Shown: positions 23,701-38,700 of the stretch, piece after piece
Layout of the letters: every line of letters begins with the position of its first letter
Position numbering within the stretch: the first letter of the stretch is position 1
Source of the DNA: Saturnia japonica
Taxonomy: Eukaryota > Arthropoda > Insecta > Lepidoptera > Saturniidae
Direction of reading: 5' to 3'
Assembly: GCA_033032175.1 (NCBI GenBank)
Contig: CM065309.1
Coordinates: forward strand, 17,298,001 to 17,362,000
DNA length: 64,000 nt
Program-made: the position numbers and the translations under genes
Notes under the pieces: generated by a model
Database searches by the model: none
Seen by the model: only the letters and a program-made list of their open reading frames with translations
What the model was told of the DNA's origin: nothing

Positions 23701-26700
23701 ACTCCCTAGACGCCTCCAGTACTGCCATAAAGTAGCCGCGCTCATTAACACCGTCTGAGTACAAGCCGACTAGCCCCTCTAGAGTTGGGAAACCGAAGCC
23801 ATCGACCTGTTGTTTTAAAAGTGTATTGTTTACATTTTTTTAATAATACCAAGACGGCCAACAAGCGTACGTCGTCTGTCAACACTTGTAACACCAGATG
23901 CATCACTAGCGCGTTGCTGACCTTGAACCCACTTGCCCAAAGAGCCCTGGAAACCCTACTCACCACAGGAACACAACACAAGATTACTTGGCTGCGATCT
24001 TCTGTAGTCGGGCTTTCCTAATTAGAGAGAAATTTACAAAGAGATTTCATGTGTCCTATCTCTCTTAAATTATTGCCAAACTAGAAATGAACAAAACAGC
24101 TGTGGTTCTTTAAAAGCCCGTAAAAAGCGAGGACATTTAATATTGTTGTCTCCCTCTACCTATTAGAAAGTAATAAGAAAATGACACGACAACTTAACCG
24201 ACTTCAAAAAAACCAGGAGGTTCTCATTTTGATTTTTTTAATGAATGTTCAGCCATAACTTCTTTGTTTATGAACCGATTTGGATGATTCTTTTTTATTG
24301 AAAAGGGGACACTTCAAGAGTGGTCCCATTTTAATTTGATTGAGAGTGGCCATCAGAATTCGAAGACAAACCAGGGAATTACCCAAAATCAAATTGATAG
24401 CATTTCTCGTGATGTAGTATGGTTTCAGTGCATACATAAAGTAGATCGGAAATAAAATTTTAAATTGCCGCAAAAACTGTATAAACAAAGGAGCCATCAT
24501 CTTATTAGAGTCAGTCTCAAAGATAAAAAAAGACTACGAAGTTAGGCTTGAAAACACGTCAACTGACAATTGCTTCTGCGACACTAAAACCTAAACGCGA
24601 AAAATAAGAACCCTAAACTTTTCATAGCGAAAATAGATATGCTAATACTTTTCTTTCTGTTTGTTTATTCAATTCGCTCACTGAGTTCATGTGTATTAAA
24701 TCAACTATTTTATTAGAAAAAAATATACTTAGGTAAACCTAATTTCCATAATATAATTTGAAATAATTATTAAAAGTTGTTCCATAAAAATTCAATATCA
24801 ATAAAACGCCACTTTTAAAAATTTATTATCCAGCACACAGAACTAACGTAAGTTATAAAAAATTCATAATAAAATGAATTTATATCCCAAAAAAGCATAC
24901 AAGACCCAAAGCCTACCCTCGTAGTATTCCCAACACCTATTAAATTTAATAATCCTTTCCGACTATTCGATGTATTTAATATATAAAAAACAGAAATTAC
25001 CAGTTGTTCAGCCGGCTTTTATGACAGTTGTATATCTGTAAGAAGTGATTTTTTTCATGCGCAATAAATAAATAATCTCTTTTTAGCGTCATCGAAAATT
25101 CTGGAACCTTCAAGTTTACGACTTCGAATACACGTTTTATAGTTAAAAAATTGAAGCAATCAGCTCTCGACGGTGCTGTAAAACATTATAATTGTTTATT
25201 TTTATTATTTCTGTTTTCTTTTTCATTTATTAATGATACCAGCTAGACCTTGCACAATCTTATTGGGTCAAATTAAATTGGGATCACATTCGCTTTTACT
25301 CAATATATAACCATATATTTATGTTATACTGCCATGCTTACATAAACCCTTCGATAATATTGAATAACTAACTACCAAGAAAATACAAAATGAATAATTA
25401 TGTTGAAAATTTCAGATAAACTAACAGGAGTTTGGCCTGACCGGATCAACATAGCTTGACAATAAATAAACTTTCAATGATATTTGTAATGGGTAACTCG
25501 TACACAATAAATACATTTCATTAATTCATTAACCGGCTTTAAACAGTTTCCTCATCATAGTAATATTAGTAACGTCGGTGTAGAAAAAAAGTCATCAATA
25601 GATCTTATTAGGAAGGAATACCTTTGGTATACAATATATCAAAATCCTTTACGATAGAATGTCTGTTTGAGTATTTATTTCAATTAAAACTAAAATGGAA
25701 GTATAATAAAAAGTAAAACAATAAGTATAAGACAAGCAAAAAAATATAATATTGTTTATATTTTCGAAACATATAAGTTCTCTGTCATAATCGTTTACGA
25801 TAAATTAAAAAAAAGTAATTGCTACCGTCTTAAACAAATCGAAACCAATAACAGTGATATAAGAAATAATATATTTTCTCCTCATTCCAGTAATCAATTA
25901 ACACAATAGCTCTTAGTGAACAAAAAGTTCTTTCAATGAGACGAAACTAAACCGTGTCACATTATCTTTTCAATCGATGTTAAAAGCGTTAAGTGTGGAG
26001 AAAGATAATTTTAATGGTACGTTAATACTTACAGCTTTCACTTTCCGGTAAACACACTGAAGCAAGCACTGAAAATATTAAGACAAGGTGTTAATTATAT
26101 AATATTGTTAGGACTTATAAATAATAACAAGCTATAATTTGTTTATATGCAGAGTTATCATTAAAATAAAAAAGGGTACTTTTTAAAGAAGTACTTCTTA
26201 CTTCTTCTTAAGATTTAATTACGCGCTTCTGTTCTGTGTAAACCTCTTGTTTTACTGTGGTGGAGATAGTCACACTCGATGATATGCGTCACAAAACATC
26301 GAATATGACTATTCAAAGAAATATAGCTTCTAACCAGAGCAGGCTTGTGAAATTTTTTCAAGAGTGTTTACTTATAACAGCGCTCTTTTTCTACTGAACT
26401 GATAGGAATAGAACATACAAATTTCGAAAGTAGGTACCATGCAACAAATACTAAAGGGTAGTTCATAAAATATTGTGTGTCAATGTTGTAATGATCTTCC
26501 ATCTCAGAAATGACTTATTTTAACTAGTTGAGTAATTAACTATACATAATTTTTACGCGTAAAGTGACTTGCTTGCTCTTAGCTGTAGCGTTAGTAATTT
26601 CTCATACAAAATCTTTTGTTTCACATGTTGGGCTATTTAGAATGTTCTCTTTCGCACTCATTAAAATTCATGCTTGTCGTTTTATTGAACTCTGTTACAT

Positions 26701-29700
26701 AGACGCGCAGTCGCTGGCGCTCCACTCAGTACAACTTAATACCAGACTGTTTATCATTTTATTTGAATCAGTACCAGATGCATACAATATTTTTATATTA
26801 TTATACCCGTGGGTACAGAAAGTGTCGTTAGATTTTTCGTTCTCTTATCGCTTGTTGTTTCCACTTGGTTGTCTAAAACAGAACTGTCCTGGCTCGAAAC
26901 ATGGCTCGCTAATACTATACTCAAATAAAATCGCTAAAATAGCCGTGAATTTTATGACATCGTTTAAAAAAACAGATGTGTGTTATTTTAAGACATTACG
27001 TAATCGGATCGATAAGCTTAGAATTCGTGTGAAAACTGGGATGGGTTTAATTAGCTACGAATACATACTCGTTGTTTCGAGTAAATTATAGACGATTCGA
27101 GAATAATTATATTTTCTATTTTTTTACTCAGGTCGTAACAATATAATAGAATATAAACAAAATAAATAAGGGAGATGGTGAAACACAATCTACTAGGTTT
27201 TTTTTTACTTGTACAACTACAACGATTTGTATGTTTTTGATTATTATATTATTGTACTACACTGTATAATCTTAAATACATGGTATAATAGTGTCTGTAG
27301 TTTTTTTGTTGCAAAATATACATTGTACTCACCCCAGCGATTCGTTTCTCGTCGTGCGTGAAGGGTACATCTCGTTTGTTACGCTTCCTCTCTGCGGGCA
27401 TTGTGTGTTCCTCCTTAATGACGTCCAAAGCCTCTGAAATTATTAAAGCTATGTGATCAGATTTTGTGTCCTTGAATATAAAGAAAGGCTTTGCACAAAC
27501 TACTAGGCATAATATCGGTGTAATATTAAAGTTTTAGTTCACTAAGTTATTATATTTGCTAGTAGCTCGATAATAAGCGACCTTTAAACTAAAGTTATAT
27601 CTTGGGACGTAAAACAAATATGTTTTATATCTATAGGTATAGCTGGATAAAAATATATTTATGAAACAAATAATTACGTATGACCATTTGTATGGCTATT
27701 TACAGAACCAGTGTTTCAATGATTTTGTTTCGGTAGCGATTTTGGAGTAAAAGATCACTGTAACCTATTTATAACTAACCTCAATAAGGTCCTCAAGGGT
27801 CAGGAGATGATAGGTTGTTACACTTGAAGATTGAACTGGATTGGAACGCATCGTGTGCCAACGTCCAGTTTATATTAATTTTCGTATAAAATAAAGAAAA
27901 GTAAAATCCTAGTAATTTTACTAACGTCAAAAGTTCTTTAAATTTATATTATCACTATAATAGATATATTAATATAATAGATATATAGATTTAAAGTTTC
28001 CATATGTTATTAATGTAAATGAATAGTGTTACAATATCCTTATATATCCCTGTTTATATCTGATGCAAACTTCCCTTGCTGCGTTTGTATTTTGAAATAC
28101 TTATTACGCTACAACTCTATGAACATTATCTTGTTCTAAGTCTTACCGGTCCAATCTCAAAGTATATAATTTTTATCATAGTACGGCAAATTGCTTTAAA
28201 AATTTACATTACCCCTGATTTCTGTCAGGCTGTTTTTTATACTTTTAATTAACGTGAAAGAAGTTCTGGCGGATGCTAGTAATATATAATTATATTAGAA
28301 AATAAAGACTCGGTACGTCATTAAAAAAACTTTTTAATATCTTTGTCAGTATTATATATAATTAGTATACTCGTAGGCGGTATATTTTGTAATATATTTG
28401 TAGACAACATTGAGCAGAACCCTAATCCTTTTTCTAAAATAAAAGTTGCCTAAGTTACTCCTTAAATCAGTAGCTATCTGGCAGTTAAAGTCCCGTCAAA
28501 ATTGATTCAACCGTTTCGGCTATTAGTAAGAACAAATAGACAGACAGGCAGACAAAAATTAAGTACCGTATATACTTTCATACGCATTTAGTAAAAAGGC
28601 TGTTATTTTTACATTATAAATAGACACTTCAATTTTATTTATTTGTACTCCTGCACTTTATCGTAATATTTATGCCAAATTATCGTGACTGATCCAGCAC
28701 TGACTGAGTGGCACACTGAGTTTTTTTTAGCTGAAATGATCACTGATGTGAATATGATGATGATGTTAGGTATGTAATTCTGATTAATTACTGTTTCTAT
28801 AGTATTTCAAAGAATTACAGTTTTCACTTATACAAGCAATTTCAGTTCAAAACATTTTAGCACTATTGCGTCAATGTTTTGAAAACAAGATTTTTTTTTC
28901 TTTGGACTATTGGACTATTCTCTCTACTTGGGTGAGTCCGACTAGTTAAATACCCCCACTGTACAGAAGATTGCAGCTCAGTAATCTTGTCTTGTATTCC
29001 TGCACTGAATAAGGTTTTCAGAACTCCTTGAGAAGAGGATTACAAGCGTCCATAGGCTAAGGTAGCCGCTAACATTAGGCGGGCTGTATGCCGCTGAAAA
29101 AATTTCCGATTGAATCATTCTTTGAACTGATTGCGAAATTGTTTGCACTACTGCGGGCAGTTATGAGGGGTTCTCAGCATCTGTATAGTGAACATCTCGC
29201 ACAAGAGAAATAATGCACTTTGCTAGTTTATTATCGGGTTAAAAAATCAACAAACACGGTCAAACCACAATAAACATAAACCACATCTTAGTACGACTAT
29301 AAAACGTTCTGGAACGGATGGAATATAAATTTAGATCTGCAATCTCATACGTTTGCGGTTAAATCATTGCAAACCAATAACTGTGTAACGTTTCGCAAAC
29401 CGCTGTCGGCAACAGGTGAGTGCACATCGCATGCTCCAACGCTGCAGGTACCTTATGTAAGAGTTACGCAAACTATTTATTATATGGGTCACTAGAACCG
29501 CCATTGCACTCGACTAACTCGACGCTTTCCAACGCCTTTTCTAATAAATCATTTATAAATTAGAAATTACTGGTATTCCTGTCTACACTGAGATCTATTG
29601 GTTTGGTTAGGTAGTAGTAGTTAGATGCTAGTGATGTCAACTGGGTTACAATTTTCAGAACTGGTTTTTACCGAGTAATTAAAATACTGTTTGTTTAGTT

Positions 29701-32700
29701 TATTTCGGTTTCATTTTGTCAGAATCACCTACCAGATCTTAATATAGGCATGAACTATCGTCTCAACAAAACAAATATATTGAATGTTTACCTCAAGCGG
29801 TCTAGTTGTATATTATTGTTGTAATATTTGTATACGATCACTAACAGACGCATCAACCTACACATGTTCCTTCCTTCCTTACTCCCAGTAGGCAATACCC
29901 AGTACTAATGTACACCCACAGTTCGCCGAGTATGTTTTTAGGTCCCATGTAATAGGAGGCGAGCCTATTGCCATTAATCGGGCACGAAACCAAACTCCGA
30001 GCTGCTACTGAGAATTTCATAGGAAAAACCCAATAACACTTTGCTCGACCTGGGATTCGAACCCGGGACCTCGCTAATAGCAGTCGCGCTTACGACCACT
30101 AGACTAACGAGGCAGTCATCATGTCGAGATCATGTATATAATATATGCATAAATGTTAGTTTAGATCGAATTTCTACGAATCGGGAATTAGCCAGTTTGC
30201 GACTTAATTGCAAAAAGGGCAACAGCCAAACCCGAGCTTCGCCGACTTTGGCACCCCTAAGCCACGGTGAAGCTGTAAAAGCCGTCTGAGGCTCCTGGGC
30301 TCAGTATAATCAGCTATAATAAAATAAAAAAGCATCAACTGTTAGCTACATACAAAACTTATTAAATATAAAATGACTTCCGTATAAATCTGTGTATCCG
30401 GTTTGAATAATATTGTGGCGGAAGTTGTTTCGGAAAGCCATCTGTGTATAGTTTTGATAAACTAAAATGACATTATAAAGCATTGTTGAATCGAGCCCAG
30501 GGCTCGCGGCTGAGTGCCCTAAGCGCTCGCCCCCAAGTTCGGTGAAGCTGTAAAAGCCGCAGCGGCTTCAGGGTACCTAAGGCTAACAGTATAGTCAGTT
30601 CTAAAGAAGAAGAGAGTCAAGGGCAGTTCACATTCACATTCACATTGGATAGGCTAATTGAATACCTAACGTGTAAGGTTCGACAAATGCACTTTAGTCA
30701 AATAGCCGTTCCACCGATGATATATATCACGAGGGCTGTATTACTGTTTGTTACTTATTGATAATTACAAAATATTCTAAAGCTAAGATAAGCCAGACAA
30801 ACGGCTAATGTTGACGGGAATTGAAAGTAATGAATTAGTTACAATCACGCCATATTATTATGTTACGAGCGCTTTTTGGTTCCACTTTGTACTGATGTAG
30901 TTTGTACATAAACAGGTTTGATATAAAGAAAAAGTTGTCTTCAAACAGCTGATTACCGCAACAATACATGATCGAAAAAACCGTGAATGGTTATTAGTAT
31001 AGTATTAACATTATGATAATTGAACTTCTCAAAATAATGGAACTTGGGTTATTGTCTTCTAATTCATTAATTTATGTTAATTGATCCTATTATTGTGTAA
31101 TATTGGTAGCATTTTGCCTGATTTGTTTGGTTATAATGCATACTTCAGTCGAATATGATCAATTCCATTTTTGACAGCATAATGATGAAAATTACAATGA
31201 TTTGAAACTATTATATAAGTAAATTTCACGTTTACGAAAAGTAAAATACAAGGGAAAAAACCGTGTATAATTTCATCTAAATTTCGAAGGTAATTTTAAG
31301 ATATTTAATTAAGAAGCATTATAAAAGTTAATTGTAGATGCTAATTATTGAAAAATATGTTTCGAAAAAGCGGAGCAGCAGCGCGGGCGTCCGAGTTTTT
31401 AAAACTGACCTCAACAGCTTTCGGCATTTTTTAAGAGATCGTCGAATCGTTTGTTTAAGTATTTGATTTTATTATTACGATCGTGGTTATTTTGGCATTG
31501 GCTCTATAAACGATAACAGCGAAACGGTTGGTGTATCTTATTTTAATCAATTATTACATTGCTCATAAATAATAATTATTCAGAATAAATTGTTTTGGTT
31601 ATTAAAATAATACTAATAATAATGATACTTTAAATTTTTTCAGAACTACGTATTGATTTTATTTTGTTTTTTTTTTTTTTTAAATTTAAAATAATCGTAC
31701 ATTTATATATAAATAAATTATGGTTTTCGAAGTACTGAAAGTCTAATGTTTTTTTTTCATATATTTAATAAAAGCACCGCCAAAACCATTAGTGGTTTTG
31801 ACTGCCTCAACGGACTTGGTAAAAAAGGCAGACATACTATTTTGGATATTAATTATTAACAAAATTACGTGTATTATTGATATACATATTATCAAAACTG
31901 AATCAATTATTTTTACTACGTATCGATTGTTGGGCTAAGTCCAAATACACACTTTTAAACATGAGCAAAAAACTAAAAAAAAATACATTTCTCAAGTTTG
32001 AACAATATACTATATAGTTTATTGTATATTTGTACAAGTATGCTCTCGTAATGTAAAAAATTGTTTTGAGTTAAATTGGTATTTAGCTTTAAGAATTTTT
32101 TTTGTAGTAATGACCATTTTCTTTATTGTAGCAAAACTAAGTAAGAGTGCAATCGAAACGGTCTTTGTAGCGGAAATAGTCGATATGAAACAATTATAAT
32201 ATAGTAGTTTTTATCGCCTTTAACTTTAAACTTTATGTTAAAATATGCCTTATGAAACTATAAAAACTATAATTTCTTGCAGCACTGTTGATTGTTTAAC
32301 TAATATTTATTATTTGGTTACATATGTCCTGCTTCAGTGAGTCACAAAGTGATCTCAGATATTACAGTTTCAACCTTCCTTGTAGGTGATTTTAGTGAGC
32401 CCACACATAATGAATGCTCAAAGTTGTCAGTATGGATCGAGGACACCTCACTCTGCGTGTTTAGCCATTTAAATACATTTTTATGAAATGATTTACCGTT
32501 GGAATATCTCAGTGTACTGAATATCCAAGAAACAGTTTTAAATACTGCATACCTGCCTTTTGTATAACCGGAGTTTAAGGAATACCCCAAAAGAAATGCG
32601 GTTTTCATAGAAAAATTTTGAAGAAAATATTAGTATTCAATTTTCAAATCACATTTACAAGTAAATACACTTGAAATTTGTTTCAGTATAAATTTTAATT

Positions 32701-35700
32701 TATTAATTTCATATGGGATTTTGCTGATCAAATACATTTTTACAGAAAGTGTAAACTTTTTTTTGAAATGACTCCACATGACTTTTACAACATCCAACAT
32801 TGAAGGATCAAATTGAACAAAAATATGATAGATCATCTCGGCTTGTTGTAAATCACCTTTATATTCAAATTTTATAAATCTTGATTGCTTAATACAAAAG
32901 GCTTTAATAGGAAATTGCTGACAACAAACTAAAAAGAATAACATAATTAGATAACATTCGTTGAATATTTGGATTTGTAAAAATCAAATATACAATTTTT
33001 TATCTAGCACGACAATTGAATAGCACTGAACAATTCATTTTAGTTACTTTATTTTCATTTTCTGCTACTACATTAACTACTTCGGTATTATTATACTTTA
33101 GAATTATATTATATTGTTATAGTAGTACAATAACCTTTCATAAAGATGGCGAGTGATTTTTTTATGAAACCGGCACCGGCCCTTAAATGCAGTACTTTGT
33201 TAAATTTTTACTGACGGTACTTACTAAAATGAAACCGCGGTTTGTTGATCATAATATTTCTTGTAAAATTATACATACTTAAGTATTTTTTGAAACGAGT
33301 ACTGCATTCAACATTGTATTACACGTTGTAAGTACTTTATGAGGTTATTAAAAACACGTATACCTTTCTAAATGTACAATATTATTGACAATGACCATAA
33401 AAGTAATTCCTTTCATTATTTTAATAAAAAATAGTTTTGAATATCGCAGAGTTATATACTATTACTGTTTAACATATAATTATGTATTTTGTTACTTTAC
33501 AAACAAGACTTTCTGAGTTCAAACACAAGGGAAACTGAAACTTTATGGAAAGATGTATAAAACTATTATAAGACCTGTCCATGTTGTGAAGTATGGATCC
33601 GAGTGCTGGGCAACCAAAAATATGGATAAAGGAATATTAGGAATTACTGTAGGTATCAAAGGAAGAATGTAAATAGCACCAGTAACAGAGGAGTTAAAGA
33701 TTTAGCATAGTATAGATGAGTCATAACTAGAAGAATGTTAAGTATGAAGGTTGACGGATATAGGAGTAGAGGAAGATCGAAGAAGGTATGGATGGATTGC
33801 GTGAGGAATTATATTAGGTCCTTACATATGAAATTGGCGTTTTGTTGAACTGGCCACTTTGATTTTAAATATCTTGCGTTTGTTTAGGAATTCCAACTTC
33901 AAATTTATTTCAAGTTTAGGCTTGTGTGTTTGTGTTGCGAATTTAGTGATTCATTTGTTTTCGCACAATTTGATTTTTCTTTAATATCGTTATTTTCACA
34001 AAATGTAAATGTTAAAATATCGCGTTATTTACGAATATCAGATTTGCCGTGGCATCAGCGCTGCAGAAACAACTCGAAGGATTATTGATGTGTATGAGGA
34101 AGCTACTGTAAAAGAAAGCACTGTACGTTTTTGATTCCAACGTTTTCATTCTGGAAATTTTAAGCTACCAAACAATTCCCGTGGACGGCCGGAGACCCTA
34201 GTAGATAAATTTGAAACAAATTGGAAAAATGAATAAGCTCAAGAAATGGGTACCGCATGAATTGACTGAAGCATATCAACATATACGCATTGAGTACTGG
34301 GCTACATTAATCAACCGTCACAATGACGAGGGAATTTTGAATCGTATTGTTACTTGTGACGAAAAATGGATCCTTGACGATAACTGAAAATGCTCATCAC
34401 ACTGGTTAAACCCAGGAGAACCGGCCAAATCCTGACCCAAGCGAATGTTGATTCAGAAAAAGGAGAGTGTTTAGTGGACCAATGCTGGTGTCATACACTG
34501 TAACTTCCTAAGTTCTGGCCAGACGATAGCGACAGATCTGTATTGTCAACAATTGCAAACCATGGTTGAAAAGCTAGCCGTTAAACAACCTAGACTGGTC
34601 ATTCTCTCTAGCCCACTGCTGCTTCAGGACAACGCTAGATCCCATACTTCACGACGGACAGTCACTAAATTAAAGAAACTGCGGTTTGAATGTCTCCGAC
34701 ATCCACCGTACTCCCCGGACCTTGCTCTAAAAGATTACCACTTTTTTCGGAATTTGGAGAACTTATTGCAAGGTAAAAAATTCAATTCCGATGAGGCTGT
34801 CCAAATCGTCTTCAAAGATTTTATCGATTCTCGCTCCCATATTTTTTTCAGCAATGGGATGAGTGAACTACCTATACAATGGTGAAGTTCATAGATAATA
34901 ATGGTACATACTTTGGATTGATTAAATGTATTATTTCATAATATTGGTTTCGTTTTACTTTTTCCATATAAAACTTTAATTTTATATGTAAGGACCTAAT
35001 ATAAGCATGAAATTGCTAATAGAGGAGAGTGGGAGTGGAAAACATTTTGTGCCAACCCCACTTAGGTGAGATAAGAAGAAGAAACTAAATAGGTTGCTGC
35101 TCCTGAAATTTAAGTCGGCGCGCTTTGCCTACTACGCACTTTAGACCAGGCAACACTACAGCGGAGCATAGGTTATTAGCTTAAAACAAAACCAGGAGTG
35201 GCGATGGTACTTTCATAGTGGTTCGTACCTTGATCAGATCTTAGCATCTCCATAAACAAAGCAAGTGCAGTTTATCTCATCAGAATGTTATCTTTTTTGA
35301 CTATTGGCTTAGAAATGAACGGAATTATGCTACAAAATATTAACGGTATTCAGCCATACACTGAGGGTCGTTGTATGCATATTCATCATGCCAGCTTATA
35401 ACATAATACTTTTCGTCGAACATACTGAACGTCTGTGAAACTTTACAAATATATAAACATATCTAGAACAAATATCAGTCACTAAGGGCAAAGCGCAAAG
35501 CGAATGCGGGAACTCCGTTTGTGGTTTTAGTTTAAAAATTTGTTTACTTTAAATTCTGGCTTTAATAATTATTTTTCTTTAATGATAGACCCTTACAAAT
35601 AAGTCATATTAAAATTAATAAATTATATGAATAGAGTATACATTATGTAAGTATAATATTCATAGTTTAAATGTGTTCCTGTTGACTCAAAATGTATGAC

Positions 35701-38700
35701 AAGTAACCTTTGGTAGCATCCGATATTATGAGACAAGGTTACCAACTGGTGAACGTAGCCACGCGAAAACGAATTTCAATGTTGTTTCAAGATCATTTTA
35801 AATTTCAATATATCCTAATTTAGAACATTTTTATAAATGTTCTTTAGCATTCTCTATTAGAATAGTAAAATATTTCAAATTAATTAAGACTAGATATTGA
35901 ATGATATTAAAAAACACAACTCTTATACTTCTTAAGAAATCTTATAGGTAAGTTTAAAAAAGTTGTACAGTGGTAGTAGTTTAATCACTTAAAGATTCGA
36001 TTTAACAGTACTTTGAATTGTTTATACAAAATAACTAATTCTGGTTCATTAGAATTTAAAAAACACCACCTAATAGCATAGGTAATAGTATATTTCTATA
36101 AAGAAAGTTTATATATCAGAACAAAAAATAAGTATTCATGGGGACACTTTTTCACATAAGGCCATTTAATTCAAAGATAAGCAAAGGTTGTTTATGCGTA
36201 ATATTATATACATAATAATAATAACACCCAGACAACTAACAATTATGCTCATCACACAAAAGTCAAACAATGTGCGAGGATCGAACCCGCGACCTCACAG
36301 CTCTATACCACTACCACTAACTCTGCGCCATGAGACCAGCATTATTTAAAAAGGTGTATTATTATACGTAAAGGTTATACACTACAATAATTGTTATAAA
36401 AACAATATGCAAAACAACTATTTAGAGACATTTAACGACCTACATATACGATGGATATAATATATTTGTTCGATACAAAACCTATAAAACGGTAAAATAT
36501 AATAAGGATATTGCGTCTCGGAATAACAACCATCAGGCATCAAACAAAACGCAAAAACAATATTGTAAAATACGAGACAGTTTATGCAATGCAAGACAAC
36601 AAACAATCCAGTGGTATCTCATAGTAAAGTTTTTCTAAAATAACTTTCATAACGGGAAATGATAAAAACAAAACGATATATATCTATATGATTTAAAAAT
36701 ACTTTATTCCTTGAATATTTTTAAACAACAAATAACAAAAAAAAATATTACCATCAAATGAAATTTAGTTCACTGTTTTCGGGTAAATCGAAATTACTTT
36801 TTAAACTAGTTTAGAATCTTTGAAAACCTACAATAAAATGAAGTCTTACTTCCTGTCGTACTAAATAAGTACTGTGGGAATTCGGTCTTTTGAATCCTAG
36901 GCCATGTCGAACAAACGGTAATTAGAAAAAATAAATAAAAAATACATGTCTAAAGCAAGTTCTAAAAATGTAGGTAAAACGAAATTACTTTCAAAGTAGT
37001 TTTGAATCTTTGAAAATCTACAAAAGAAGGAAGTCTCACTTCCTGACGCACTGAATACTGTGGGAACTCGGTCTTAAATGCTAGGTCATGTCAAGCAAAC
37101 GGTAATTAAAAAGAAAACATAAGAAATAAGTATCTAAAGCCAGTTCTACATAGGCCAAACAGCTAGCTCGTAGTAATTAAAGCAAAATCATGAATAAGAT
37201 TTGGATTGAATCATGTTCAAACGAAAAATTCATTTATTAATGCAATGCTACTTTAAGTAATTAGGTTATTTGTTAGTAGTAAGGTTTATCATATTCTACT
37301 ATTAATAATCAGATAACTAACTGACTGTTGGGTACGCGTCACTTCCCCTCTGCGTGAGGGAGGGGGAGTGTGACGCTTCCCCGGTTTGGACGGGCGTTTT
37401 TTTTGTTATGCCGGATGCTCGTCTCGTGGACGCCGTACGGATGCCAGTGGGACGCGATGGTAGTGAGGGGATCCGGGGGGTGCAATAATGCACGACCGCT
37501 TGAGGTGCCGGGTCTTCAAATGAAAGTCGAACTCTTCAATATACTGCTCGCGGGACGACCAAAGCTTTCTTCTTGTAGTTACTTGTACTCGATGATTTGC
37601 GCCGTGCCCCATACGGCGCCTCTTCGAGCTTAAGTAGTTCGGAGAGTGACTGTAAGGAGAGCCCCGCTTCAATTCGTATTTTAATTTTAGTTTTCACTTT
37701 GGTCGCCCTGTTAATCGCTCTATATTTCTTTCTTTATATACATTGTGTATACATGTTATATATCAAAATATTTCTTGTCGTAATACCTATCCATTAAACA
37801 TTCACATATTTACATTAAGTACATATTTCGTACATAAGCCAAAAACAATGCAATTTACGGGCGGCATCACCGCTTTCCGTTCGTAAAGTTTCTATAACAT
37901 TTAATATTCTTACTCTATTGACTTATTCTATGCATTTACCTATTCTATAATAATTCTATTTCCATATATGTAACACACAATACATAAGCATTTATATATA
38001 ACTTAATACATAACATGCAACTTATAATGTAGCGTAGTCGCTAACATTTCTCTATAATTTTATCTATATTGATCTATTCTATCATGACACATAGTACATA
38101 ACACATAAACACAATAATATAACGTAATAACCTAACACAAGACACGAAAATAACAGTTTTGTCGCCAACACTGACTGACTGACATATCAACGCTCAGCCC
38201 AAACTACTGGGGCTTTAGACCCTGAAAAATTGTATGCGGGTTTCATTTTACAGTATAGGTGAGTACTAAGGAAGGCTTTTTGAAAATTCAACCACTAAGA
38301 TGGTGAAAAAGGGGATAAACGTTTCTATCAAAATCTACCATTATTGAAGATATATTGAATATTGCTGATTATATTTGATATATAGAAAATTGGTATTTAG
38401 CCATTCAGTTACAAAGCAAAAAAGATGGGATATAATTGAAACTATGACGCGAGCGAAGCCGCGGAGAAAGCGCTAGTGTATAATCATATAATAGACATTT
38501 TATTTTGTTCTACAGGTTTTTGAATATGTCAGAAATCTTTAAATAATGGTGCAAATATCTCTTCCTTTCGTCAATAACAGCCACTGACTCAATCACCACA
38601 CCTAAATGCAACTAATTACTTGTTTCAAGTTTTGAGAAATTTATAGTTGTGTAATTATTGAATTGAAATTCGTTAAGAACGTTTCTTGATAATGGAGCAA

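Noticed and set aside
30041..30115. A tRNA gene on the minus strand (A and B boxes)
   Set aside because: The head continues directly into a SINE body that is repeated at 48.3 kb, and no acceptor-stem closure or terminator follows.
37370..37672. Overlapping 87- and 88-residue genes in the GC-rich island
   Set aside because: GC-rich DNA lengthens chance frames on both strands. No domain, splice site or start context supports either.
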